DNA from: an uncultured Flammeovirgaceae bacterium
GTDB lineage: Bacteria > Bacteroidota > Bacteroidia > Cytophagales > Cyclobacteriaceae
Assembly (NCBI GenBank): GCA_913050055.1
Contig: CAJXAT010000006.1
Coordinates: 1 to 40,683 of the forward strand
Length of the DNA: 40,683 nt
Reading direction: 5' to 3'
Part shown: piece by piece, positions 15,461 to 23,689 of the stretch
Layout: each line of letters opens with the position of its first letter
Position numbering within the stretch: the stretch's first letter is position 1
The notes under the pieces: generated by a model
Told to the model about the DNA's origin: nothing
Seen by the model: the letters and a program-made list of their open reading frames with translations, nothing else
The model's database searches: none
Made by a program: the position numbers and the translations under genes

Positions 15461-17284
15461 TTAATTGAAAAGTGAAATCATTTTATCTAAACTCAAAACT
15501 ACAAAAGTTGCCTGACCATCTGGCGTATAATTGGGTTGTTTGCAGGCAAATAATAAGTCAAATATTTTTGAAATTTCTTCATCAGCCAATTTTTCGCTGA
15601 TTTTTATGGCCGTACGTTTTGCCATAGAACGTGCTAAATTTTCGGTTTTATTGAGCGCAATTTCTGATTGATTCATCTTAAACTGTTCTATCAAATCTTC
15701 AAAAAGTGCTTTTTCAGACAGTTTACCAATTTCTGGAGGTACGCCATTGATGACGATACAGTTTTTACCAAATGGTTCAAATTCAAAACCGAGCATTTGA
15801 ATTTCATTCTTTAGTGATAGAACCAAATCAAAATCTGTAAGATTGAGAGGAAGTTGACTAGGAAATAAGCAGGACTGTGAGACACCTTGATTTTGACCAT
15901 AATGTTCAAGATATCGTTCATAAAGAATCCGCTCGTGTGCCGCTCTTTGATCAATAAGTACCATACCGCTCTTTACTTGACGCAAGAGGAAGCGGTTATG
16001 TATACACAGGGTTTGAGGATTGGGCAAACTATTTTGATGACCAGAATGAGGATCACTGTTTAGCAGCATCCGATCTTGCTGTTGAAGTTCATTTTTCCCT
16101 TGTTCCCTACTGATCAGTTCTTCATCATGTGCATTCTCGTACAATAATTCCCAATTTTTTGATGAACTATTGGAGTTTGGGATGTTTTTGAATTGTGTAT
16201 ATTTTTTATCTGATTCAGATACCTGATAAGCTCCCTTTGGTGGAGAAAATAAGGCAAAATTAACGTCTGTATCGAAGTCTATAGATGGCGCTACATTTGA
16301 AGTGGCCAAGGCTTGGCGTACGGCAGCCACAATTACGCCATACAGTAAACGATCATCGGTGAATTTAACCTCTGTTTTGGTAGGGTGAACATTTACATCG
16401 ACGTCTTTGGGATCAATTTCGATAAACAAGACATAAAAGGGATGAGCCTCTGGTTTTAAAAGCCCTTCAAAAGCCCTTAATACGGCATGATTGAGATAAT
16501 GATTTTTGATGAAACGATGGTTCACAAAAAAGAATTGTTCACCTCTGGTTTTTTTTGCAAACGCGGGCTTACCTACATAGCCCGTGATCCTAACCGTAGG
16601 CGTTTCTTCTTGGCAAGGGATGAGTTGCTGCTGATAATTTTTTCCGAAAATTTGGACAATACGTTTGCTGAGTTTGCCGGGCTCTAGGTTGTAAACTTCC
16701 TCATTGTTGTGGTGCAATGCGAACTTAATACCTGCATGAGCGATTGAAATCCTTTGAAATTCATCATGAATGTGTCGAAATTCTACTGGATTACTTTTTA
16801 AAAAGTTTCTACGTGCAGGAAGGTTGAAGAAAAGATTTTTAATGGACAAGCTCGTCCCATTTTGCATGGCTATGGGTTCTTGTTTGCGGAGGTCACTGGC
16901 TTCAACCTTGACCAACAGACCTAACTCAAGATCATCTGTTTTTGTTTTTAATTCAACTTGTGCGACCGCTGCAATAGAGGCGAGTGCCTCGCCTCTAAAA
17001 CCCATTGATTTTAGTCTAAATAAATCTTTGGCATCTTTCAATTTGGAAGTCGCATGTCTCTCAAAGCACATGATGGCATCTTTTTCAGACATTCCCCTGC
17101 CGTCGTCCACCACTTGTATAAGGGTTTTTCCGGCTTCCTGTATGTATACCTTAATTTTGTTAGCACCAGCATCGATACTGTTTTCGAGCAGTTCTTTTAC
17201 GGCCGAGGCAGGCCTTTGAACGACTTCTCCAGCGGCAATTTGATTGGCAATATGATCAGGCAGTACATGGACGATGTCTGGCAT
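15461..17284 (-). CDS. mutL: DNA mismatch repair protein MutL
   Basis: MutL couples MutS mismatch recognition to strand processing. The N-terminal GHKL ATPase is complete: HIANQIAAGEVVQRPASAVK with the catalytic Glu, ELLENSIDAGA (Mg-binding Asn), DDGRGM and HATSKL, then GFRGEALASI. The middle transducer region ends near KDVDVNVHPTKTEVKF. A low-complexity linker (about 350-410) leads to a dimerisation domain with VLIDQRAAHERILYERY. That motif normally reads DQHA-x2-E-x4-E in MutL homologues with endonuclease activity; here the His is Arg, and the later segments ARSMAKRTAIKI and CKQPNYTPDGQAT do not show the usual ACxxA and CPHGRP metal ligands. Length 607 is normal. The start overlaps the upstream small gene's stop by one base. 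Confidence 0.97.
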   Translation of the reverse strand: MPDIVHVLPDHIANQIAAGEVVQRPASAVKELLENSIDAGANKIKVYIQEAGKTLIQVVDDGRGMSEKDAIMCFERHATSKLKDAKDLFRLKSMGFRGEALASIAAVAQVELKTKTDDLELGLLVKVEASDLRKQEPIAMQNGTSLSIKNLFFNLPARRNFLKSNPVEFRHIHDEFQRISIAHAGIKFALHHNNEEVYNLEPGKLSKRIVQIFGKNYQQQLIPCQEETPTVRITGYVGKPAFAKKTRGEQFFFVNHRFIKNHYLNHAVLRAFEGLLKPEAHPFYVLFIEIDPKDVDVNVHPTKTEVKFTDDRLLYGVIVAAVRQALATSNVAPSIDFDTDVNFALFSPPKGAYQVSESDKKYTQFKNIPNSNSSSKNWELLYENAHDEELISREQGKNELQQQDRMLLNSDPHSGHQNSLPNPQTLCIHNRFLLRQVKSGMVLIDQRAAHERILYERYLEHYGQNQGVSQSCLFPSQLPLNLTDFDLVLSLKNEIQMLGFEFEPFGKNCIVINGVPPEIGKLSEKALFEDLIEQFKMNQSEIALNKTENLARSMAKRTAIKISEKLADEEISKIFDLLFACKQPNYTPDGQATFVVLSLDKMISLFN

Positions 17285-17625
17285 TAGTGCTTAGTTGCTT
17301 TTTTTTTGAATTTCAAAAATAGGTAGATGGGAATAATAAGCCAAAGGAGGTGTAAAACAGGGTTTCCAAAATAAAGCCAACTCAAAAAAGCCAATCCCAA
17401 ACCGACGGCAATGATGATTTGTAGTCCAGAAGTATTCGGCCCAGGACTGGACCGTCTATCAAAGGTGATCTTATGAGCCCTTACCCCAAAATTTTCTTCT
17501 CCAGACATCTCTCTTTTAATCATTTCGGTGCGCTCCAGTATTTCCTCTTTGATGGGATCATAGTATCTCGGAGTAATGGTAAGCTTTTTATGACCGGGCA
17601 ATTTAACGAAAGAGGGTAACTTCAT
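17284..17625 (-). CDS. Small membrane protein of unknown function upstream of mutL
   Basis: A 113-residue protein with a basic, soluble N-terminal part (residues 1-70, including LTITPRYYDPIKEEILERTE) followed by two closely spaced hydrophobic helices (about 68-88 and 90-107, GLQIIIAVGLGLAFLSWLYF and HLLWLIIPIYLFLKF) and a Lys-rich C-terminus. I do not recognise a characterised family; small proteins like this next to mutL occur in related Cytophagales from memory. Its stop codon overlaps the mutL ATG (TAATG), so it is the first gene of the mutL-rhomboid-rhomboid unit. The ATG at 17625 is the only sensible start. Confidence 0.8.
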   Translation of the reverse strand: MKLPSFVKLPGHKKLTITPRYYDPIKEEILERTEMIKREMSGEENFGVRAHKITFDRRSSPGPNTSGLQIIIAVGLGLAFLSWLYFGNPVLHLLWLIIPIYLFLKFKKKATKH

Positions 17626-18032
17626 GTTGAGTTAACTATTTATGGTTGTTTTTTAACTGGGTTTCAACTTGGGCAGGAGACAAAAATGATATTTTAAAGC
17701 CACTTTACTTTCGTAAGTAGGAAGATAAAATAATCCTCCAAGCACCTACCCATTAACCTTTTATTTCTATAAATTTATTAAAATGTTTTGAAGGTCGTTT
17801 CCAAAAACTTTAAGTTACTGCAAAATTCAAATATTTAGATGAAATAATGAGACAAAATATAGATTTTTGAAATTGTTTATGTTTGGATGCTATCTTGCAT
17901 CTGCGATCAATGTATTCACCTTTCAAATCCAAAAATAATTTAGGTAATTTAAGTTAACCTCTATCTCCTAAATATGAAAATTAGGGTAAATTAAATAAAA
18001 CTTTAAGCGTTACTAAAGATAAATTTACAGAA
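17626..18032. other. Intergenic region between divergent mutL unit and bshA
   Basis: These 407 AT-rich bases hold no gene I can support. They must carry promoters for both sides. A weak candidate for bshA is TTG at 17867-17869 with TATCTTGC at 17891-17898 (21-base spacing), a partial match to the Bacteroidota -33/-7 pattern, giving a leader of over 100 bases. A small palindrome TACTT-TCGT-AAGTA lies near 17707-17720; no function can be assigned. Confidence 0.4.
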
Positions 18033-19157
18033 ATGAAAATTGGAATTGTTTGCTACCCCACTTACGGCGGGAGTGGGGTGATGGCAACGGAGTTAGGAAT
18101 GGGACTTGCCAAAAAAGGCCATCAGATTCATTTCATCACCTATGCGCAGCCCACGAGATTGGACTTTTTGAGTGAAAATCTTTTTTATCATGAGGTATCT
18201 GTCAAAGATTATCCTCTATTTGACTATCCCCCTTATGAGATCGCCTTAGCGGCAAGAATGGTGGATGTGGTTGAGTATGAAAAATTAGATTTGCTACATG
18301 TCCATTATGCCATCCCTCATGCATCAGCAGCAATTTTAGCAAAGCAAATCTTGGTGACCAAAGGGATTACTATTCCCATAGTAACCACTTTGCATGGGAC
18401 AGATATCACCTTGGTGGGTAAAGAGGCAACCTATGCTTCAGTAGTTACTTATGCCATCAATCAATCAGATGTGGTTACGGCAGTTTCAAATTCTCTTAAA
18501 AGGGATACTAATGCTCTTTTTGATATTCAAAAAGAGATCAAGGTGATTCCCAATTTTGTGGATATTAATAAGTTTAAAAAGCACCATAAAGATCATTTTA
18601 AAAAGGCGATATGTCCCAATGGAGAAAAACTTATGGTGCATATTTCTAACTTTAGAAAAGTGAAGCGGGTGGAAGACGTGATCACTGTATTTTGTAAGGT
18701 AAGTCAACAGATACCGGTGAAGTTACTGTTGGTGGGTGACGGTCCCGAGAGATCTACAATGGAAAAAATGACCCGTGAGACGTGTAGTATTCAAGACGTA
18801 CGTTTTCTCGGTAAAATGTCCAATGTCGAAGAAATTCTATCTGTTTGCGATGTATTTATGATGACTTCTGAAAAAGAAAGTTTTGGTTTGGCTGCCCTCG
18901 AAGCAATGGCCTGCCAAGTACCCTTGATCAGCACGAATGTTGGAGGACTGAACGAATTGAACGAAGATGGAGTTACCGGGTATACGTGCGATTTGGGGGA
19001 TATTGAGGAGATGGTGGAAAAAACCCTACATGTGCTGCATGAGGATAACCTACCAAAATTCAAAGCAAACGCTTATAAAAAAGCATTATCATTTGAATTA
19101 TCTGAGATCATGCCTATTTACGAGGAAGTCTATGAAGCCGCTTGCATCACGCAATAA
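18033..19157 (+). CDS. bshA: N-acetyl-alpha-D-glucosaminyl L-malate synthase BshA
   Basis: BshA is a GT4 glycosyltransferase joining UDP-GlcNAc to L-malate in the first step of bacillithiol synthesis, the low-molecular-weight thiol of Bacillota and many Bacteroidota. The N-terminus MKIGIVCYPTYGGSGVMATELG is the BshA signature (glycine-rich loop), followed by HVHYAIPHASAA and TTLHGTDITLVG. The C-terminal nucleotide-sugar half has VIPNFVDINKF, LLLVGDGPE, the E-x7-E catalytic pattern in SEKESFGLAALEAMACQ, and STNVGGLNE. The 374-residue length is typical. It is flanked by a long upstream spacer and by the VWA gene about 70 bases downstream; bshB and bshC are not in this window. Confidence 0.96.
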   Translation: MKIGIVCYPTYGGSGVMATELGMGLAKKGHQIHFITYAQPTRLDFLSENLFYHEVSVKDYPLFDYPPYEIALAARMVDVVEYEKLDLLHVHYAIPHASAAILAKQILVTKGITIPIVTTLHGTDITLVGKEATYASVVTYAINQSDVVTAVSNSLKRDTNALFDIQKEIKVIPNFVDINKFKKHHKDHFKKAICPNGEKLMVHISNFRKVKRVEDVITVFCKVSQQIPVKLLLVGDGPERSTMEKMTRETCSIQDVRFLGKMSNVEEILSVCDVFMMTSEKESFGLAALEAMACQVPLISTNVGGLNELNEDGVTGYTCDLGDIEEMVEKTLHVLHEDNLPKFKANAYKKALSFELSEIMPIYEEVYEAACITQ

Positions 19158-19214
19158 ATTTTAATCTTTTATGTAAAATGAAATTTTTTTAGATAAAAGA
19201 ATGTTTTTTAAATG

Positions 19215-19223
19215 AAAAGGAGG
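19215..19223 (+). promoter_or_regulatory. Strong Shine-Dalgarno sequence for the VWA gene
   Basis: AAAAGGAGG ends five bases before the ATG at 19229 and is a near-perfect Shine-Dalgarno match. It fixes the start of the VWA gene and stands out because most genes in this window, as is usual in Bacteroidota, have none. Confidence 0.75.
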
Positions 19224-19228
19224 CGATT

Positions 19229-20326
19229 ATGATTGGATACCGATTCACCGAATATATCCCCGAAAAAGTGGCTGAAAAAAGCTCATTTGAAAGCTTGCGG
19301 GATATTTTTTTACAATTGATGGTCATTACCGGAGGGGATGTCTCAGAAACGATCCATTGGCTGACTAATTTGGACCAAGAACATAATTTAATGCCTGAAG
19401 ATTATGGCATGGGAAATTTTGTGGATGATTTAAAAGATCAAGGCTACATTAAAGAGGGAAGTGAGGAGGGAACGTTTGAGGTTACCGCCAAATCAGAACA
19501 AAAAATCAGAAAAAATGCGCTAGAAGAAATTTTTGGGAAGCTTAAAAAAGGATCTAAGGGAGAACATAAAACACCTTATTTCGGTCAAGGAGATGAGACC
19601 ACTGTAGATTTTAGGGAATTCCAGTTTGGAGATTCCTTGGATCAAATTGCTTTGACCGAAAGTTTGAAAAACGCACAAATCAACAACGGTACTGAAGACT
19701 TCAGATTGACCGAAAGAGATCTAGAGATTCAAGATAAGGATTTCAAAGCACAGACATCAACGGTTTTAATGATTGATATCAGTCATTCCATGATTTTATA
19801 TGGAGAGGATCGGATCACACCAGCAAAAAAGGTAGCTATGGCTTTGGCGGAGTTAATTACTCAAAAATATCCTAAAGATACCCTTGACATTATTGTATTT
19901 GGTAATGATGCGTGGCAAATTGAGATCAAAGATTTACCCTTTTTACAAGTAGGTCCCTATCATACCAATACCATTGCGGGACTGGAATTAGCGATAGATA
20001 TTCTAAAACGCAAAAAAAATAAAAATAAGCAAATTTTCATGATTACGGATGGCAAACCAACCTGTATGAAGGTCGGCATCAAATACTATAAAAACAGTTT
20101 TGGCTTAGATCCCAAAATAATGAATAAAACCTTTAATTTGGCCGCGCAATGCAGAAGAAGCCACGTACCTATTACCACCTTTATGATTGCCTCAGACCCT
20201 TATTTGAAGCAGTTTGTACGAGAGTTTACCCAAATCAATAACGGTAATGCCTACTATAGCAGTCTGCAAGGTTTGGGCCATCTTATTTTTGAAGATTATA
20301 AAAATAACCGAAGAAAAAATTTCTAA
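19229..20326 (+). CDS. Cytosolic VWA-domain protein, partner of AAA+ ATPase
   Basis: A 365-residue protein without signal peptide or membrane span. Residues 1-170 form an acidic/basic helical region with no recognised domain. The von Willebrand A domain spans about 175-350: the MIDAS motif D183-I-S185-H-S187 in VLMIDISHSM, followed by a Thr-containing stretch around GPYHTNTIAGL and the later IFMITDGKPTC strand with the conserved Asp. In cobalt/magnesium chelatases and MoxR systems such a VWA subunit works with an AAA+ ATPase, and the next gene, starting five bases after this stop, encodes that partner. The target of the pair is unknown. An excellent Shine-Dalgarno precedes the ATG. Confidence 0.85.
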   Translation: MIGYRFTEYIPEKVAEKSSFESLRDIFLQLMVITGGDVSETIHWLTNLDQEHNLMPEDYGMGNFVDDLKDQGYIKEGSEEGTFEVTAKSEQKIRKNALEEIFGKLKKGSKGEHKTPYFGQGDETTVDFREFQFGDSLDQIALTESLKNAQINNGTEDFRLTERDLEIQDKDFKAQTSTVLMIDISHSMILYGEDRITPAKKVAMALAELITQKYPKDTLDIIVFGNDAWQIEIKDLPFLQVGPYHTNTIAGLELAIDILKRKKNKNKQIFMITDGKPTCMKVGIKYYKNSFGLDPKIMNKTFNLAAQCRRSHVPITTFMIASDPYLKQFVREFTQINNGNAYYSSLQGLGHLIFEDYKNNRRKNF

Positions 20327-20331
20327 TTCAT

Positions 20332-21843
20332 ATGACATATTACGATTTACCAGAAAAAAATTTATTAGCCATTAAAACACTAAAAGACCTGAAGGCGTCA
20401 GGTTACGCAACGATCGGTATTAAAGATGAATTAAGAAAAAATTTATTACGTTCTTTCCAGGAAGATAAATCAGTTTTTGAGGGTATTTGGGGCTATGAGC
20501 ATACGGTAATTCCAGATATTGAAAGGGCTATTTTGGCAAGGCATAATATCAATTTTCTTGGACTGCGAGGACAGGCCAAAACCCGAATTGCACGGATGAT
20601 GGTACTTTTACTTGATGAATGGATTCCGGTGGTACAAGGCTCGGAACTCAATGATGATCCGCTCAGACCGATTTCTCACTATGCCTTGGCTAAGTTAAAA
20701 GATGAAGGCGATCAGATGGCCATCTTTTGGCTACACAGAAATGAGCGATACACAGAGAAATTAGCGACTCCTGACGTTTCTATTGCCGATCTCATTGGCG
20801 ATGTCGATCCCATCAAGGCCGCGAGCTTGAAGCTTTCTTATGCAGATCAAAGGGTCATTCATTACGGTCTCATTCCTAGATCAAATAGATCTATTTTTGT
20901 GATCAATGAGCTTCCGGATTTACAAGCGAGAATTCAAGTCGCGCTGTTTAATATTCTTCAAGAAGGAGATATTCAAATAAGAGGTTTTAAGTTGCGATTG
21001 CCTCTAGATGTTCAATTTGTGTTTACTGCAAACCCAGAGGATTATACCAATAGGGGCAGTATTGTCACACCCTTGAAAGATCGGATTGACAGTCAGATCA
21101 TCACGCATTATCCAAAAAGTATAAAGATAGGAAAGAAAATAACCCAACAAGAAGCCCAATTGCAATCAGAGCAGCAGCGTCTGGTACATTCTTTTGAGTT
21201 GGCTAAGGATTTGGTTGAGCAGATTGCTTTTGAAGCTCGGGAGAGTGAGTATGTCGATGCCAAGAGCGGTGTTTCAGCAAGACTGACCATTTCCGCTTAT
21301 GAAAATTTAATCAGTGCAGCCGAACGAAGAATGGTTAAGAATGGAGCGGAAAAAACAACAGTCCGAGTAGCTGATTTCGTTGGGGTCATTCCAGCCATAA
21401 CTGGGAAAGTAGAACTGGTTTATGAAGGAGAACAAGAAGGCCCAGGCATCGTAGCAGCTAACTTGATCAGTAAGGCCATAAGAACTCAATTTGTGAATTT
21501 CTTTCCGGATCCTGAGGAGATCAGAAAAAGCAAGAAAAGGGATAACCCTTATCAAGCCATTTCGGAATGGTTTGGGAAAGGTAATATGGTTGATATAATG
21601 TTAGATGCCAGTGATGCCGATTACAGCTCTTGCTTGAATAGCGTACCGGGATTAGCGGATTTGGTTAACAAAAAATACAAAAAGGAATCAGAGGCTTATC
21701 GATTATTTTTGATGGAGTTGGCGCTGCATGGTTTAGCAGAATACAGTGTGCTGAGTAAGCATACAATTGATGAAGGATTGCAATTCAAAGATTTGATCAG
21801 TAGTATGTTTAACATCCAAGATCATACTTCAGAAGACATATAA
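20332..21843 (+). CDS. MoxR/magnesium-chelatase-I-like AAA+ ATPase with altered Walker motifs
   Basis: A 503-residue cytosolic AAA+ protein resembling chelatase subunit I (COG1239). The P-loop region reads GLRGQAKTR (residues 77-85): G-x-x-G-x-A-K-T in place of the usual G-x-x-G-x-G-K-T/S. The Walker B-like strand is IFVINELPD, with Asn192 in place of the canonical Asp, followed by Glu193. Sensor-1 is plausible in VQFVFTANPEDYTNRG, and arginine residues in LKDRIDSQI follow as in chelatases. An alpha-helical C-terminal region (about 270-500) contains SGVSARLTISAYENLISAAERR, a typical lid/sensor-2 motif. It probably remodels or loads a client with the VWA partner; whether it hydrolyses ATP normally is open given the substitutions. 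Confidence 0.87.
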   Translation: MTYYDLPEKNLLAIKTLKDLKASGYATIGIKDELRKNLLRSFQEDKSVFEGIWGYEHTVIPDIERAILARHNINFLGLRGQAKTRIARMMVLLLDEWIPVVQGSELNDDPLRPISHYALAKLKDEGDQMAIFWLHRNERYTEKLATPDVSIADLIGDVDPIKAASLKLSYADQRVIHYGLIPRSNRSIFVINELPDLQARIQVALFNILQEGDIQIRGFKLRLPLDVQFVFTANPEDYTNRGSIVTPLKDRIDSQIITHYPKSIKIGKKITQQEAQLQSEQQRLVHSFELAKDLVEQIAFEARESEYVDAKSGVSARLTISAYENLISAAERRMVKNGAEKTTVRVADFVGVIPAITGKVELVYEGEQEGPGIVAANLISKAIRTQFVNFFPDPEEIRKSKKRDNPYQAISEWFGKGNMVDIMLDASDADYSSCLNSVPGLADLVNKKYKKESEAYRLFLMELALHGLAEYSVLSKHTIDEGLQFKDLISSMFNIQDHTSEDI

Positions 21844-21855
21844 AATAAAGTAGAC

Positions 21856-22500
21856 ATGACATTGACAGAGGCCCAGCAGCTGATCGCACAGGGGGAGGGC
21901 CATCAAATTGAATTTAAGCTCAAGGCGAAACATCCCGATAGAATTATCAGAGAAATTGTTGCTTTTTCAAATTCAAAAGGAGGGCATTTATTTATAGGTG
22001 TTGATGACGATGGCAGTATTATTGGACTCAAAGATGCTGAAGAAGCCCATTATGTCATGGAAAAAGCGATGCAGGAGTTATGCAGGCCTCAAATTGAATA
22101 TGAATACCAGATCATACCCATAGACGGTAAACGCGCGATCGTTCATTATCAATTTGAGTCTGGAAAAGAGAAACCCTATTTTGCCTTTTTAAAACCTTTT
22201 CATAAACGAGGTCGTTCCTTTGTAAGGCTTGAAGACAGGTCTATTCAAGCCAGTAGAGAATTGAGGCAAATCTTAAAATTTTCCTTAAAGGATACTACGA
22301 CACCTTTTGAGTATGGTGAAAATGAAAAGATGCTCTTAAATTATTTAGGGAACCATGAGGAAATCACCGTCAATACTTTTTGTACCGTTGGTAATATTGA
22401 CAAGCAATTGGCGTCTCAAACCCTGATCAAACTCACAGTAAATAATGTATTGAAGGTCATTCCAGATGAAAAAGAAGATAGATTCATTTTTGTGGCCTAG
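21856..22500 (+). CDS. AlbA_2 (Schlafen-like) putative nucleic-acid-binding protein
   Basis: A 214-residue cytosolic protein. Residues about 10-130 match the AlbA_2 domain (PF04326): GEGHQIEFKLKAKHPDRIIREIVAFSNSKGGHLFIGVDDDG, with the Glu-Phe-Lys and the N-S-x-G-G-x-L-x-I-G-V-D-D-D-G core, then RGRSFVRLEDRSIQAS. AlbA_2 domains bind nucleic acids or nucleotides and appear in transcription regulators, RecG-like helicases and antiviral systems. The remaining 70 residues look like a winged-helix (EKMLLNYLGNHEEITVNTFC, LIKLTVNNVLKVIPDEKEDRFIF), suggesting a DNA-binding regulator. It starts 12 bases after the AAA+ stop, so it is part of the same transcript as the VWA and ATPase genes. Confidence 0.85.
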   Translation: MTLTEAQQLIAQGEGHQIEFKLKAKHPDRIIREIVAFSNSKGGHLFIGVDDDGSIIGLKDAEEAHYVMEKAMQELCRPQIEYEYQIIPIDGKRAIVHYQFESGKEKPYFAFLKPFHKRGRSFVRLEDRSIQASRELRQILKFSLKDTTTPFEYGENEKMLLNYLGNHEEITVNTFCTVGNIDKQLASQTLIKLTVNNVLKVIPDEKEDRFIFVA

Positions 22501-22968
22501 AGTTTGAAAGATAAGTATTCCTACAGGCGAAAATTTCTTTTGGCGTTTAGTGTACAGGTAGTTTAGTTCCAGAAAATCATATCGAGTTCCCTTTTTAAGT
22601 GCTAAGGTATATTATTTTTGTGAAGCTTTTAAAAGGGATTTCAGAAGGGCTTTCTTTGCATCAACCTTACCCAATCAGCCTCTTTTTTAAATGATTACTT
22701 ACCCTTGATTTTTAAAATTAGTTAAATGGGTAGGATTGATTTTTGAGCGCTCATGATGCCCAAGACAAAAAGGCTGTGATAAAATTAAAACCGTTGTCGG
22801 TGAAAGACCAATCATATTATTTTAATAATTTACAAAGCGGACGCAATCGATTTCGTAAAAATTCTTTTTAATTTTTGTATAAATTATTATTTTAATAATT
22901 ATTTTCTATTTAAATTAAGTAGTAATAATTTAAAATTTGATATAAACAGCATTCAATCAAATCTCATT
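22501..22968. other. AT-rich leader region upstream of the sigma factor, with duplicated palindromes
   Basis: No gene is visible in these 468 bases. The right half becomes extremely AT-rich and holds two identical copies of ATTATTTTAATAATT (22816-22830 and 22886-22900), described separately. The first half contains nothing I can name; it may hold the terminator of the VWA operon but no clear hairpin with a T-run was found. Confidence 0.5.
22816..22900. repeat. Two identical 15-bp palindromic elements upstream of ECF sigma gene
   Basis: The sequence ATTATTTTAATAATT occurs exactly at 22816-22830 and again at 22886-22900, 70 bases apart. The first 14 bases of each form an inverted repeat, ATTATT-TT-AATAAT. 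The copies end 138 and 68 bases before the sigma factor ATG. They could be operator sites, but the AT-rich background makes chance repetition more likely than usual. Confidence 0.45.
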
Positions 22969-23526
22969 ATGACTAATAAATTGCTTTTGCGCAGAATGAG
23001 TCAAGATGATGAACGTGCTTTAGAGGAATTATTCAATGCGCATTCAAAATGGCTCTACACTACTGCCTTTAGTATTGTCAAAGATCAAGGTCTTGTCGAG
23101 GAAATTGTTGAAGACGTTTTTTTTAAACTTTGGCAACATAGGTACAAATATGCCTCATTAGAAAACTTAGAATCTTTTTTGTTTGTGTGCACCAAAAATC
23201 TATCCTACGATCACATTAGAAAGCGAGGAAACAGACATTTCATTTCGCTAGACGAGCAAATGTTGAATCAACATGAAATGGGGCCAGATCAAATTTATGA
23301 GCTCAATGAGCTCAATGAGCTTATTGCATTATCTGTTAAAAAATTGCCCCCTAGGTGTAAATCTATTTTTGAATTGGTCAGGAATAAGGGTCATTCATAT
23401 AAAGAAGCTGCTAAAATTCTTAATTTGACCCCCAAGACAGTAGAAAATCAACTGAGAATAGCCGCCCAAAAAATGTATATTGATCTTGAACAGTATTTTC
23501 AAAAAATGAAAATAAAAGTAAGTTAG
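22969..23526 (+). CDS. ECF-type RNA polymerase sigma-70 factor
   Basis: A 185-residue sigma factor of the Bacteroidota ECF group. Region 2 is in LEELFNAHSKWLYTTAFSIV and VEEIVEDVFFKLWQHR, continuing to NLESFLFVCTKNLSYDHIRK (the region 2.3/2.4 DNA-melting helix). Region 4 is in LPPRCKSIFELVRNKGHSYKEAAKILNLTPKTVENQLRIA, a typical helix-turn-helix for -35 recognition. Such sigma factors usually pair with a FecR anti-sigma encoded next to them, commonly before SusC/SusD; here the following genes encode a small lipoprotein and an FG-GAP surface protein, and no FecR gene is present. Two palindromic AT-rich elements precede it. An internal 9-base tandem duplication (23299-23316) encodes the LNELNEL segment between the two regions. 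Confidence 0.93.
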   Translation: MTNKLLLRRMSQDDERALEELFNAHSKWLYTTAFSIVKDQGLVEEIVEDVFFKLWQHRYKYASLENLESFLFVCTKNLSYDHIRKRGNRHFISLDEQMLNQHEMGPDQIYELNELNELIALSVKKLPPRCKSIFELVRNKGHSYKEAAKILNLTPKTVENQLRIAAQKMYIDLEQYFQKMKIKVS

Positions 23527-23663
23527 AAGAAAATACCTACTTAAAAAAAGAGAGTCCACAGAGCGAAGTATGTTTTAAACGTTATTTTTTTGATCTCATT
23601 GGGGGATTGGAATCTTTTTTTCGTTCAAAATAAAGAGGAAATTTTTTTAAGATCCTTTGTATT

Positions 23664-23677
23664 CGGGTAAAGACCCG
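23664..23677 (+). promoter_or_regulatory. Small hairpin between sigma factor and lipoprotein gene
   Basis: CGGGT-AAAG-ACCCG is a perfect five-pair stem with a tetraloop, followed by TCTGTTTTATTTA. It may be a weak terminator for the sigma gene or a leader hairpin of the lipoprotein gene, whose ATG lies 12 to 30 bases downstream. Confidence 0.35.
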
Positions 23678-23689
23678 TCTGTTTTATTT

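Noticed and set aside
16770-17219. 149-residue frame opposite mutL
   Set aside because: Antisense to the conserved MutL ATPase domain and with no recognisable motif or start signal.
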